From assembly GCF_004014715.1 (NCBI RefSeq), contig NZ_CP034834.1:1054001-1118000 (forward strand): a DNA stretch of 64,000 bases, written 5' to 3'. The position numbers and the translations under genes are program-made. Positions 26,076-34,999 of this stretch are shown in pieces (the stretch's first letter is position 1; each line of letters begins with the position of its first letter). The notes beneath the pieces were generated by a model. The model had not been told where the DNA came from. It saw only the letters and a program-made list of their open reading frames with translations, and made no database searches. The DNA is from Pseudoalteromonas sp. R3. Its GTDB lineage: Bacteria; Pseudomonadota; Gammaproteobacteria; Enterobacterales; Alteromonadaceae.

Positions 26076-28310
26076 GTGAAACCCACTGCGTTGCAATCAA
26101 TAGTTTGTCTGTGTTTGTCTGTCATGACATGGCTGGCAAGTGCAGCGACTCAATCACCAGCTATTTTACTTGCCAACCCTATGGTGTTTGCGCTGGCCAC
26201 AGGGGGCGTATTTGCTCTGATGGCAGGTTTGGTGGTGTGGGGGCTAAATCGTAAACGGGGCGTTACCAGTAGCAATGAACATCATGAAGCCCATCATTTT
26301 TATCTAGAGGCGTTTCAGGCTAATCCCGGGTATCAGTTCGTGTTTAGCTCAGATGCCAGCTTAGTCAGTATGAGTGATGGTTTGACCAAAGCGCTGAATA
26401 AGAGCCATGCTGCTCTGTTTGCTTATAACCTGCATGAACTGCTTGAGCCAGATAGCTGGGCAAGGCTTGCAGCGTGGCTGGAGCAGCCAAAAAATGGTCA
26501 GGTAGTTAAATTGACTTTGGTTAGTGCGCACAGTGAGCGTGTGACGGGATTATTTGAGCTGCAGAGCTCTGAACACTGCAATCTTCATCTTGCGCGCTAT
26601 CTGCATCTTTCTCCTCACCTAGGTCAGGCAGATACGGACAGCGAACTGTTAGCCGTGACATTGAGCTCTATTGGCGACGGTGTAATATGCTGCGATGTAG
26701 ATAGCCGTGTGATCTTTATGAACCCTGTCGCTGAGGCCGTTTTAGCCCTGCTGACCGAGGAAGTGAAAGGATTACCTATCACCGAGGTGATGCCGCTGTA
26801 TCATGAGGGAAGTGACAGGCCAATTGAAAACCAGATGGCGGTTTGTATGCGAAACCAGCAAACGGTTAGCTTGCCTGATTCTACTTGTTTTAGAAATCAT
26901 CTCGGACTGGAATTTGCCATTGATGATTCCTGCTCTCCGGTATACAACAATGCAGGCAAAGTGATTGGGGCCGTGATGATTTTTCAGGATGTGACCGAGT
27001 CGCGGGCGCTCAAACGCAAGATGAATCACCTGGCCCATCATGATGCATTGACCGGTTTGCCGAATCGTTTATTGCTGCAAGACAGGCTGATTCAGGCCTG
27101 TAAACGAGCACTGCGTAATCGCCACCAGTTTGCTGTTGTGTTCATGGATCTGAATAAGTTTAAAAAAATCAATGACTCATTAGGGCATGACTTTGGCGAT
27201 TTGTTATTAAAGCAGATTGCGCACCGACTGACCGACGCAATCCGGGCATGTGATACCGTTTCTCGCATGGGAGGCGACGAGTTCGTGCTGTTGCTCGATG
27301 CCATTGAGGATAAACGACATGTTGGCAGTGTCATCAAAAAAGTGCTTGATAAAGTGTGTGGTCAATACGAAATTAAAGGCGTTGAAGTGCAGGCTACTTT
27401 GAGTGCTGGTGTCGCTTTATATCCAGATGACGGTGATAACGCTGAAGTATTAATGAAACATGCCGACAGTGCTATGTATCGGGCGAAGAAATCTGGCAAA
27501 GGCGGTATGCAGTTTTACTACTCGCAACTGGATGACGAAGCCGAGCAAAATCAGGTTCTGGAACAAGCCATTTTTGAGGCGATATTTCAGGATAAGTTTG
27601 AGCCTCATTTTCAGCCCGTTGTGAATGCCGCGGATGGCCGGGTTGTTCAGCTGGAAATGTTAGCTCGCTGGCATAAAGAAGGTACCCTGGTTGAAGCGAG
27701 TCATTTTATCGGCGAGATAACAGACGTGGGTGCCCTGATGACTTTGCAGGCAAGACTTTGGGAGCAGGCGTTGAGCCACTTTACGCAATGGCAGGCACAA
27801 CACCCTAAGCTCAGGTTAAGTATCAATCTGGCGGTAAAAACACTGCAACAAGATGATGCATTGCAAACACTAAAGCGCAGCTTATCTGCACATGGGTTAC
27901 AGCCTCAGCATATAGAAATCGAGATCGCTGAAAAGCAGCTATCGTTATTGGGAGCTGAGCTTAACACTGTGGTTAGTGCATGGCGCCAGGCCGGCTTTAC
28001 TCTGGCGATTGATGACTTTGACGCCAGTCATACCAGCATTGGTGAACTTCATGCGTTCAACTTTGATGTCCTTAAACTAGACCCTGGGCTTTTAGATGGG
28101 TTAACAGAAGGTGAGGCCACGGGTGTGGTAAGCTCGATACTCACTCTCGCTAATAACCTTGGTGTTGTTTGCTGCGCTGAAGGAGTCGAAACATCTGAAC
28201 AGGCCAGGTTACTCACCCAAATGGGCTGCCCGCTTCTGCAGGGGTACCATCTGGGCGAGCCACTCAGCGCAGACGATATTGCAGTCTACCTCGCCTTGAA
28301 ACACACTTAA
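26076..28310 (+). CDS. Membrane-anchored PAS-GGDEF-EAL protein with degenerate EAL domain
   Basis: The 744-residue protein starts at GTG 26076 after GCGGAG. It has two N-terminal hydrophobic segments (about residues 8-24 and 35-57), a PAS-like region (about 195-315), a GGDEF domain with intact MGGDEFVLLL, and an EAL-like domain. In the latter EAL reads EML, DDFGTGYSS reads DDFDASHTS, and the segment around KLD and AEGVET is kept. The cyclase should work, whereas the phosphodiesterase is doubtful and may only bind cyclic-di-GMP. It is divergent from the ODP/chemoreceptor-like pair. Confidence 0.9.
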   Translation: MKPTALQSIVCLCLSVMTWLASAATQSPAILLANPMVFALATGGVFALMAGLVVWGLNRKRGVTSSNEHHEAHHFYLEAFQANPGYQFVFSSDASLVSMSDGLTKALNKSHAALFAYNLHELLEPDSWARLAAWLEQPKNGQVVKLTLVSAHSERVTGLFELQSSEHCNLHLARYLHLSPHLGQADTDSELLAVTLSSIGDGVICCDVDSRVIFMNPVAEAVLALLTEEVKGLPITEVMPLYHEGSDRPIENQMAVCMRNQQTVSLPDSTCFRNHLGLEFAIDDSCSPVYNNAGKVIGAVMIFQDVTESRALKRKMNHLAHHDALTGLPNRLLLQDRLIQACKRALRNRHQFAVVFMDLNKFKKINDSLGHDFGDLLLKQIAHRLTDAIRACDTVSRMGGDEFVLLLDAIEDKRHVGSVIKKVLDKVCGQYEIKGVEVQATLSAGVALYPDDGDNAEVLMKHADSAMYRAKKSGKGGMQFYYSQLDDEAEQNQVLEQAIFEAIFQDKFEPHFQPVVNAADGRVVQLEMLARWHKEGTLVEASHFIGEITDVGALMTLQARLWEQALSHFTQWQAQHPKLRLSINLAVKTLQQDDALQTLKRSLSAHGLQPQHIEIEIAEKQLSLLGAELNTVVSAWRQAGFTLAIDDFDASHTSIGELHAFNFDVLKLDPGLLDGLTEGEATGVVSSILTLANNLGVVCCAEGVETSEQARLLTQMGCPLLQGYHLGEPLSADDIAVYLALKHT

Positions 28311-28402
28311 TAGACCTCAAATACACACTCATTTTGGAATCTTAAGGTTTTCTTAATTTTCCAGTTTTACTCTGCACCTAAGTTAACATTACGGAGCAGC
28401 GT

Positions 28403-29077
28403 ATGACCGCCCTTATTCAAACTCATGAAACCGCGACCTCTACACGGCAGCTAAGCTGGGCAGCTCATCACGGTGTTTTGCGCGCCACACTGGAGCATGA
28501 TATTCGCAGTGGGTTTCGTAAAGCATTTGATGCCGAGATCAAGCACTTTTATCCGTTACTGAGTACGCTGAAGTTGACTTGTGGTCAGTGTAGCCTGGGG
28601 CTACGACTTGCTGGCAAACACGAGTTGTTTGTTGAACAGTACCTGCAACACAGTATTGAGTTGACCATCGGCGCACATCAAATTGGTCGCAGTACATTAG
28701 GCCAACATGCACGTTTTGAAATTGCCGAGCTGGGAAATCTGGTATCGACGCATCGTAAAGCCAGTTTGCTGCATTTTGTGATAGTGACTCAGGCACTGAC
28801 CGCTTACGGTATTCGCTATCTGACCTTTGCTGCAACCAGCCAGGTAAGAGCATTGTTGTCTTTGTTACAGGTTCCGGTGCATATCCTTGCTGACGCAACT
28901 GATGATATTAAGGGCGCTGCTGACTATGGCTCTTACTACCAGCAACAGCCCAAAGTGTGTGTAGTAGAGTTAGCAGATGCGAATCAGGTGATCCGAAAAA
29001 CGGCGCTATTTCGGCGGTATGTGGAGCAATATCGCAACGAAACGGAATATTTGCTGGAGGGACTGCGCTATGCATGA
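28403..29077 (+). CDS. Thermostable hemolysin family protein (GNAT/LuxI-like fold)
   Basis: This 224-residue protein is a member of the thermostable hemolysin family named after Vibrio delta-VPH. Typical phrases are RKAFDAEIKHFYPLL, LGLRLAGKHELFVEQYL, IAELGNLVSTHRKASLLHFVIVTQAL and YLTFAATSQVRALLSLLQVP. The fold resembles acyl-transferases of the GNAT and LuxI class, which makes an acyl-transfer role more plausible than haemolysis. It starts after CGGAGCAG and its last codons overlap the next gene by 8 bases. It opens a run of overlapping genes for an adenylating enzyme, a diiron protein and an SDR, which suggests a small biosynthetic pathway. Confidence 0.85.
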   Translation: MTALIQTHETATSTRQLSWAAHHGVLRATLEHDIRSGFRKAFDAEIKHFYPLLSTLKLTCGQCSLGLRLAGKHELFVEQYLQHSIELTIGAHQIGRSTLGQHARFEIAELGNLVSTHRKASLLHFVIVTQALTAYGIRYLTFAATSQVRALLSLLQVPVHILADATDDIKGAADYGSYYQQQPKVCVVELADANQVIRKTALFRRYVEQYRNETEYLLEGLRYA

Positions 29078-30560
29078 CTTTTTGAATAGTACATCACATC
29101 ACAGTCAAGAGATTGTCGTTGCAGATGAGTATCAAAGCTGGACCAAGCATGACTTTCAGCAGCAATGTGAGGTCTTGGTGGAGCATCTGAGCACACTTGA
29201 TGGAGCGTGTGTTGCTTTTCATATGGATAATTCACCTGCCTGGATTGCGCTTGACCTTGCATTGTCAGAGTGCAATAAAATTGCGCTGCCCCTGCCTTTG
29301 TTTTTCACTCAAGCACAGTGCGAGCACGCATTATCTGAGTCAGGTGCTAGCTGGTTAATTAGTGAAGCGGTGCTCCAGCTCTATCCGCATAGTAAAACCA
29401 TCTCCGTATGTGGGCGTCAACTCCATGTTTACCGGCTTAATGGTAAAGCAACAGGCTATTTTGCAGGTACACGCAAGATCACTTTTACTTCAGGCTCGAC
29501 CGGCTCTCCCAAAGGTGTGTGTTTGTCGCAAGCCACTATGATGCAAGTGGCACATAGTCTTAGTCAGCGCTTGGACCTGGAAAAGCCCAGACATCTGTGT
29601 TTGTTGCCTCTGGCTGTCTTGCTTGAAAATATCGCAGGAGTGTATGCCCCGTTATTGAGCTGCGGTCAGATTTTTGCACCTTCTTTGCATAGCCTGGGGT
29701 ATCAGGGCAGTCAGTTACAAGCCCCCGACAAACTATTGGCCTGTATCAGTGATTTCGAGCCTAATACGCTGATCCTGGTCCCGGAGCTATTGCAGCTGTT
29801 GGTGCATGCCTGCTCACAGGGCTGGCAACCACCTAGCAGTTTACGTTTTATCGCCGTTGGTGGCGCCCGGGTTGATAGCTATCTACTTGCTCAAGCCATC
29901 GCGTTTGGATTGCCCGTTTATCAGGGCTATGGGCTATCGGAAGCCGGCTCCGTGGTGGCACTGAACACAGCTGACGGAAAGCTCACAGGTGTCGGAGAGG
30001 TGTTACCTCATCTGGAGTACAAAATTGAACATGGACAGCTTTACCTTCGCGGGCCACTTTATCTTGGCTATCTTAATGGAGCGCAGCACAACCCTGAGAG
30101 TTGGCTGGCAACCGAAGATTTAGCGAAGCAAGACACCACGGGTCTGGTGATCCATGGAAGGCATAAAAACCAACTGATCCTGAGCAATGGGCGTAATGTG
30201 TCGCCAGAGTGGCCTGAAGCTTTATTACTCAGCCATTGTGGTGTTTTACAGGCTATTGTCTTTGGGGAAGCCAGAGCACATCTGGTTGCGTTAATCTATG
30301 CCTCTTCGCAACTCAGTGACAGTCAGCTAACCAAGCTTGTCACTCAGACCAACAGCCTGTTACCAGATTACGCCAGAGTTGATTCCTGGCATCGGCTGGA
30401 ACATCCCTTGTCGGTACAAGCCGAATTACTAACATCAAACGGTCGGCCCAGGCGTGATGCCATTGCCCGCCACTATCAAACTGAATTAACTGCCCTCTAT
30501 CAAACTTACACCGAGGAGCAGGCTTTGCAGCCGCAAATACGATTGGAGAAAAGCATATGA
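29070..30560 (+). CDS. AMP-binding (acyl-adenylate/acyl-CoA ligase) family enzyme
   Basis: From ATG 29070 the protein is 496 residues. The adenylation core motifs are ITFTSGSTGSPKGVCLS (A3), VYQGYGLSEAGSVVALN (A5), WLATEDLA (A7, TxD) and IHGRHKNQLILSNGRNVSPEW (A8). Members activate carboxylic acids as adenylates, then transfer to CoA or a carrier protein. No carrier protein domain is fused. The start lies behind CTGGAGG and overlaps the preceding gene by 8 bases; the stop overlaps the next start (ATGA). The frame extends upstream to 29019 but that start is inside the previous gene without a ribosome site. The natural acid is unknown; a fatty acid is most likely. Confidence 0.88.
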   Translation: MHDFLNSTSHHSQEIVVADEYQSWTKHDFQQQCEVLVEHLSTLDGACVAFHMDNSPAWIALDLALSECNKIALPLPLFFTQAQCEHALSESGASWLISEAVLQLYPHSKTISVCGRQLHVYRLNGKATGYFAGTRKITFTSGSTGSPKGVCLSQATMMQVAHSLSQRLDLEKPRHLCLLPLAVLLENIAGVYAPLLSCGQIFAPSLHSLGYQGSQLQAPDKLLACISDFEPNTLILVPELLQLLVHACSQGWQPPSSLRFIAVGGARVDSYLLAQAIAFGLPVYQGYGLSEAGSVVALNTADGKLTGVGEVLPHLEYKIEHGQLYLRGPLYLGYLNGAQHNPESWLATEDLAKQDTTGLVIHGRHKNQLILSNGRNVSPEWPEALLLSHCGVLQAIVFGEARAHLVALIYASSQLSDSQLTKLVTQTNSLLPDYARVDSWHRLEHPLSVQAELLTSNGRPRRDAIARHYQTELTALYQTYTEEQALQPQIRLEKSI

Positions 30561-31237
30561 ATAATTTTTATGAGAGATTACAGGATGCGACTCATGCTGA
30601 GCGAGAGTACCTATTAAGTGCGCCTATCTTCAAGGCAGTATTTGAAGAGGAGATCTGCCTTGAACAGTATGTGGGGTTTTTAACTCAGGCTTTTCATCAT
30701 GTTAAGCACACGGTTCCACTATTGATGGCATGTGGCAGCCAATTGAACGAAGAAAAAGAATGGCTACGTGAGGCGATTGCACATTACATTGAAGAGGAAC
30801 TAGGGCATCAGGAATGGATCCTCAATGATATAGCTGCGTGCGGTTTCGATAAAGAAACGGTACGTCACAGCCAGCCGGGCTTTGCGACAGAAATGATGGT
30901 CAGCTATGCCTATGACAGCATTCAACGTGTGTCACCCTTGAGTTTCTTTGGCATGGTGAATGTGCTGGAGGGCACGTCAATTATGCTGGCAGATAAAGCT
31001 GCAACGACCATCCGTACCAAGCTGGATTTACCAAAAAACGCTTTCAGCTATCTGACATCTCACGGGGCGCTGGACCTTGAGCATATTGACTTCTTTGCCG
31101 GGTTAATGAATCGCATTGAAGATGCACAAGAGCAGCAGATCATCATTCACGCTGCCAGACGCTTTTATCGTCTCTATGGGGCCATTTTTCATGATATGGA
31201 TGTTCAACTGGGGTCATTTACACGGGAGGCAAGCTAA
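30557..31237 (+). CDS. Haem-oxygenase-like diiron protein (iron-containing redox / TenA-like fold)
   Basis: The 226-residue all-helical protein has the ligand pattern of haem-oxygenase-like diiron oxidases: an early glutamate in AVFEEEICLEQYVGFL, histidines in AFHHVKHT, EEELGHQEW, NVLEGTS and SHGALDLEHIDFF. This family includes UndA, which turns fatty acids into terminal alkenes, as well as N-oxygenases. It is often mislabelled as TenA family regulator. The ATGA overlap with the ligase gene and the TAATG overlap with the SDR gene point to one pathway in which an activated acyl chain is oxidised. The exact reaction cannot be read from sequence. Confidence 0.82.
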   Translation: MNNFYERLQDATHAEREYLLSAPIFKAVFEEEICLEQYVGFLTQAFHHVKHTVPLLMACGSQLNEEKEWLREAIAHYIEEELGHQEWILNDIAACGFDKETVRHSQPGFATEMMVSYAYDSIQRVSPLSFFGMVNVLEGTSIMLADKAATTIRTKLDLPKNAFSYLTSHGALDLEHIDFFAGLMNRIEDAQEQQIIIHAARRFYRLYGAIFHDMDVQLGSFTREAS

Positions 31238-32037
31238 TGAGTGCACAAAAATTAGCAGTGCTGACTGGGGCAACTGGCGGACTTGGCCGAGTGTTCGCAC
31301 ACCGCTTGCTTAAAGATGGTTGGCGCTTACTCCTGGTGGCGCGTCAACGAAACGCTTTACAAGCAATGGTGGCGCAATTAGGTCCTGAGCATCAGGCTAT
31401 TGCGGTTGATTTATGTGATGATAAAGCACCCGTACAGGTTGCGCATCAGGCCGCGATGATGGGAGGTGCGAGTCTGCTTGTTAATAATGCTGGGGTCAAT
31501 CGCATGGTCGCGTTTGAAGATATGACGCAGGCGGAATTAACACAGCAACTACAGGTCAATCTTGTCTCACCGACTTGTTTAACCTATGCCATGTTAGATC
31601 AGCTAGAGGCCAACCAGGGAACGATTGTTAATATTGGCTCTGCGCTCGGGGCCATCGGATTTCCTTACCAAAGTGTTTATTGCGCCAGTAAGTTTGGCTT
31701 ACGTGGCTTCAGTGAAGCCTTATCCCGAGAGTTGGATGGACGGGTTTCAGTGAAATACCTCGCCCCCAGGGCTGCTGATACAGCCATAAATGACGAGTCA
31801 GTCCGCCTGCTTAACAAAAAGCTTGGAAATACAATGGATTGCCCGCAGGTTGTGGCTGATGAATTTATGGCTTTGCTTAAGAGCAAAGCCAAACGCAAGG
31901 GACTTGGGTTCCCCGAGAAATTTTTTGCCCGACTTAATGGCGCTCTGCCAGAGCTTGTTGATGGCAGCATTATTAAGCAGTTGTCGACCATACGAGCGCA
32001 TTTCGCAGCACAATCTGCAAAACTTTCTTCACGATAG
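31237..32037 (+). CDS. Short-chain dehydrogenase/reductase
   Basis: The 266-residue protein is a classical SDR. The cofactor loop is LTGATGGLGRVFAHRLL, the NNAG motif is LVNNAGVNRM, the catalytic serine lies in VNIGSALGAIG and the YxxxK motif in YQSVYCASKFGL. An arginine after the second strand (VARQRN) suggests NADP(H). The start overlaps the stop of the diiron protein gene by one base (TAATG) and a TPR protein gene follows after 11 bases. It probably reduces or oxidises an intermediate of the same acyl pathway. Confidence 0.92.
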   Translation: MSAQKLAVLTGATGGLGRVFAHRLLKDGWRLLLVARQRNALQAMVAQLGPEHQAIAVDLCDDKAPVQVAHQAAMMGGASLLVNNAGVNRMVAFEDMTQAELTQQLQVNLVSPTCLTYAMLDQLEANQGTIVNIGSALGAIGFPYQSVYCASKFGLRGFSEALSRELDGRVSVKYLAPRAADTAINDESVRLLNKKLGNTMDCPQVVADEFMALLKSKAKRKGLGFPEKFFARLNGALPELVDGSIIKQLSTIRAHFAAQSAKLSSR

Positions 32038-32048
32038 GAGGACTCATT

Positions 32049-32702
32049 ATGAAATCCATATTTATTGCACTGGGTGCATCTTTTGGTCTGTTATGTAGTG
32101 GAATGAGCTATGCTGCGTTGGTAGACGACATAAGCTTATTGCAACAATCCTGGGCCAAGGTTAACTATGAACTGAAAGATGAAGCACAGGAAAAAGCATT
32201 TAAAGCATTGATAAAAGATAGCCAAAGGGTCGTGGAACGTTATCCGGAAAAGGCTGAGAGCCATATCTGGCATGGCATTATCCAGTCAAGTTATGCGGGA
32301 GCGAAAGGCGGATTGGGTGCTTTGGGCCTGGCCAAACTGGCGAAAACGGAGTTTGAACAAGCGCTTGCCATCGACCGAGAGGCGCTTAATGGCTCAGCAT
32401 TAACCAGCTTGGGCACTCTATATAGTAAGGTGCCAGGGTGGCCCATTGGTTTTGGCAGCGATACAAAAGCGCGAGAGTTGTTCGAGCAGTCATTGGCCAT
32501 TAACCCGCGAGGGTTGGATATCAATTACTTTTATGCGCAATTCCTATATGATGAGCGCGAATACAGTAAAGCTTTGATACACTTAAAGCAGGCACAAGCT
32601 GCACCCAAGCGTTCTGGCCGAGAAAAAGCGGATCAATACCGTCAGGCCGAGGTTACAGAGTTGTTAGCTCGGGTTGAGAAAAAACTTAAGCGCAAGAAAT
32701 GA
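32049..32702 (+). CDS. Exported TPR-repeat protein
   Basis: The 217-residue protein has a signal peptide (about residues 1-21, ending MSYAALVDD) and at least three tetratricopeptide-like helix pairs, for example TEFEQALAIDREALNGSALTSLG, ARELFEQSLAINPRGLDINYFY and YSKALIHLKQAQAAPK. TPR proteins mediate protein contacts, here in the periplasm. The start follows AGGAGGACTCATT, a strong ribosome site. Its last four bases overlap the response regulator start (ATGA), so it bridges the biosynthetic genes and the two-component genes in one operon. Confidence 0.85.
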   Translation: MKSIFIALGASFGLLCSGMSYAALVDDISLLQQSWAKVNYELKDEAQEKAFKALIKDSQRVVERYPEKAESHIWHGIIQSSYAGAKGGLGALGLAKLAKTEFEQALAIDREALNGSALTSLGTLYSKVPGWPIGFGSDTKARELFEQSLAINPRGLDINYFYAQFLYDEREYSKALIHLKQAQAAPKRSGREKADQYRQAEVTELLARVEKKLKRKK

Positions 32703-33355
32703 GATTATTATTAGTAGAAGATGATGCCCTGCTTGCGCAGGGCCTCATCCAGTCGTTAAAGAGAGAAGGGTATGCAGTTGAGCATGCTGACACTTGTGCC
32801 AAGGCATTGGCTGCCATCGAGGCAATGATCCCTGAGATGGTAGTGCTGGATCTGGGGTTGCCTGATGGTGATGGATTGACTGTGCTAAAAGCGCTTAAAC
32901 GGGAAAAAGCGCAGGTCGGTGTGTTGATTCTGACTGCTCGCGATGAGCTGGATGACAAGATCTCAGGATTAGACCATGGCGCTGATGATTACCTGGCAAA
33001 GCCATTTGAACCGCTTGAGCTGTTTGCCCGTTTGCGGGTTGTTGCCCGGCGCTTTGGCAAGCAGCAAGATAGTCGCCTGAGCTGTGAACAGGTTGTTCTG
33101 GATCTTGCCAGTCATCAAGTGGAAATTGAGCAAAGCACCCTACAGTTACCGCGAAAAGAGTACATGCTACTCAAGGCTTTGATGGAGAATAAAGGGCGGG
33201 TTTTGTCTAAAAATCAGCTTGAAGATAAATTATATCACTGGGGTGAAGAATTAGGCTCCAATGCCATTGAAGTCCATATTCATCACCTGCGTAAAAAGTT
33301 ACCTGATGGGTTTATCAAAACTCTGCGCGGTATAGGCTATGTGGTAGGTAGTTGA
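32699..33355 (+). CDS. OmpR-family response regulator (QseB/PmrA-like)
   Basis: The 218-residue protein has a receiver with LLLVEDDALL, phosphoacceptor in VVLDLGLPDGDG and lysine in YLAKPFEP, then a winged-helix domain ending NAIEVHIHHLRKKLPDGFIKTLRGIGYVV. It resembles the QseB/PmrA group. ATGA overlap with the TPR gene and a 6-base gap to the kinase gene place it in the operon that starts at 28403. It may control this operon and the cupredoxin and permease genes that follow. Confidence 0.93.
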   Translation: MRLLLVEDDALLAQGLIQSLKREGYAVEHADTCAKALAAIEAMIPEMVVLDLGLPDGDGLTVLKALKREKAQVGVLILTARDELDDKISGLDHGADDYLAKPFEPLELFARLRVVARRFGKQQDSRLSCEQVVLDLASHQVEIEQSTLQLPRKEYMLLKALMENKGRVLSKNQLEDKLYHWGEELGSNAIEVHIHHLRKKLPDGFIKTLRGIGYVVGS

Positions 33356-33361
33356 TAGTCG

Positions 33362-34668
33362 ATGCATCCCGTCCAACGTTCTGTTTCTATTAACCGTAAG
33401 CTAACACTGATCCTGGTTTCGTGCCTTATATTGTCAACTTTCTGGGCATTGCTAAATGGTTATCAGGCCAGTATGGCTAAGGCGGAGCAGCAGCTAGACG
33501 AACAGCTAAAGGAAATGGCGGGGCTGCTGATGAAAACACAGCTTACGCAAACATTTCCGACCCATGAGTTATATTTCCAGATTTGGCAAGATGGCGTCAT
33601 GGTGGCGGCCAGTGAGCGACTGAGTAATGCGGGTACGCAAGTAGATCTAACCCCTGGTTGGCGGACGCAAAATGTTGCTGCAATGCGACTACGCACTTAT
33701 ACCAATAAACACGATACCCGATTGGTGTTAGTGGCTGAGCCGGTTAACAAACGCTTTGCACTTGCTGAGAGTTTGGTGCTATCAGCCATGCTGCCTTTGG
33801 TGATTGTTCTGCCTTTGCTTGCGACATTCATAACCTGGTATATCTATCGCGCACTGCGGCCACTGACTCAGCTAAGTGCGGAGTTAAAAGTACGCCGGGC
33901 AGACGATTTTACTGCATTGACAACGCACAGTCAGGACCTGGAAGTCGCTCCTGTGATTGCCATGATGAATGCACTGTTTGCAAAAGTTGAAGCAGCCTAC
34001 TTGCGTGAACGTTATTTTGCCTCAGATGCAGCACATGAACTAAAAACCCCTATTGCGGCGCTGAAAATCCACTTGCATAACCTCAAGTCAAGCCCCTCTA
34101 AAAGCAGTATTTTGGGCATAGAACAAAGTGTAGAGCAGCTGAATCACATCGTAGAACAAATGCTGACGCTGGCTCGAACAGAGCCTCAGGTATGGCGTAA
34201 GCAGTTTAGCACTCTGGAAGTTGAAGCGGTTACCCAACAGCTAGTGGGACAGATGTACAGTAGAATTGCTGATAAAGAGCAGCAGATAAGCTTGCATTGT
34301 GAGCCTTTTTCAATAATGGGGTGCAAGTTCTCGCTCATGACCTTGTTAGGTAATCTGTTGAGTAATGCCATAAAATATACGCCTGTCCAAGGTGAGATCC
34401 GTATTGATATCTGGCGTGACTCAGAGCATGTCTTATGGCAAATACAGGACTCAGGCTCTGGGATGACACAGGCACAAATCGACCGAGTGTTTGACCGTTT
34501 TTACCGAGTTGGTGGCGACTCCCATCCCAGCGGGGAAAAAGGGGCAGGACTGGCATGGCGATAGTTCGCCAGATCTGCGACATTTATGACGCTAGGTTAA
34601 CCTTATCACGTGCAGAGCTGGGAGGGTTGAAAGTATGCGTGGCATTCAAAGGAGTGCAGGATGAATAA
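33362..34668 (+). pseudogene. Sensor histidine kinase of the cluster, reading frame broken near its 3' end
   Basis: The first frame gives 400 residues: a transmembrane helix at about 11-33, a periplasmic sensor, a second helix (about 140-162), HAMP, an H-box in SDAAHELKTPIAALKIH, and HATPase motifs LLSNAIKY and IQDSGSGM. It stops at 34564 right after EKGAGL. If one G is restored at the GG of 34552-34553, translation continues as GLGMAIVRQICDIYDARLT to a stop at 34666-34668 with the expected G2 box. The total length of 1,307 bases is one short of a multiple of three. A sequencing error or a recent mutation is likely. The restored end overlaps the cupredoxin start by 8 bases. Confidence 0.88.
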
Positions 34669-34999
34669 ATGCCGTATGATTTTAACATTGAGCTTGTTAT
34701 GTGCACCCGCTTTTGCACTGGAAACGCGAAGTATTGTACTAAAAAACCACTTGTTTCATCCTCAGTCAATAGAAGTGCCTGCCGGGCAAAAAATTCGTCT
34801 GGTAATTGAAAATCAGGATCCCGGCGCAGAAGAGTTTGACAGCTTCGATTTAAATCGCGAGAAGGTGTTATTTCCCGGTCGAAAAAGTGTCATTTATATT
34901 GGCCCGCTTGAGCCGGGTGAGTATAGTTTTTTTGGCGAGTTTTCTCCCAACACGGCAAGAGGCGTGGTTATTGCCAAGGAGCAGCAGCATGCTCCTTAA
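34661..34999 (+). CDS. Exported cupredoxin-domain protein (FtrB/EfeO-cupredoxin-like)
   Basis: The 112-residue protein has a signal peptide (residues 1-19, ending PAFALE) and one small cupredoxin-like domain: FHPQSIEVPAGQKIRLVIENQD, EEFDSFDLNREKVL and GEYSFFGEFSPNTARGVV. The usual blue-copper ligands are not convincing (no clear Cys-x-Met pattern), as in periplasmic cupredoxin-like proteins that assist iron uptake. A GGAG ribosome site precedes ATG 34661. An FTR1-like permease gene overlaps its end by 11 bases, matching the FtrB-FtrC type of pairing. Confidence 0.82.
   Translation: MNKCRMILTLSLLCAPAFALETRSIVLKNHLFHPQSIEVPAGQKIRLVIENQDPGAEEFDSFDLNREKVLFPGRKSVIYIGPLEPGEYSFFGEFSPNTARGVVIAKEQQHAP

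Noticed and set aside
28403..29077. Classical acyl-homoserine-lactone synthase (LuxI)
   Set aside because: The fold class is similar, but the conserved LuxI arginine and acidic residues are not seen and the sequence fits the thermostable hemolysin family.
30557..31237. TenA thiaminase or a transcriptional regulator
   Set aside because: The Glu/His ligand pattern and neighbours fit a haem-oxygenase-like diiron enzyme, and there is no DNA-binding domain.
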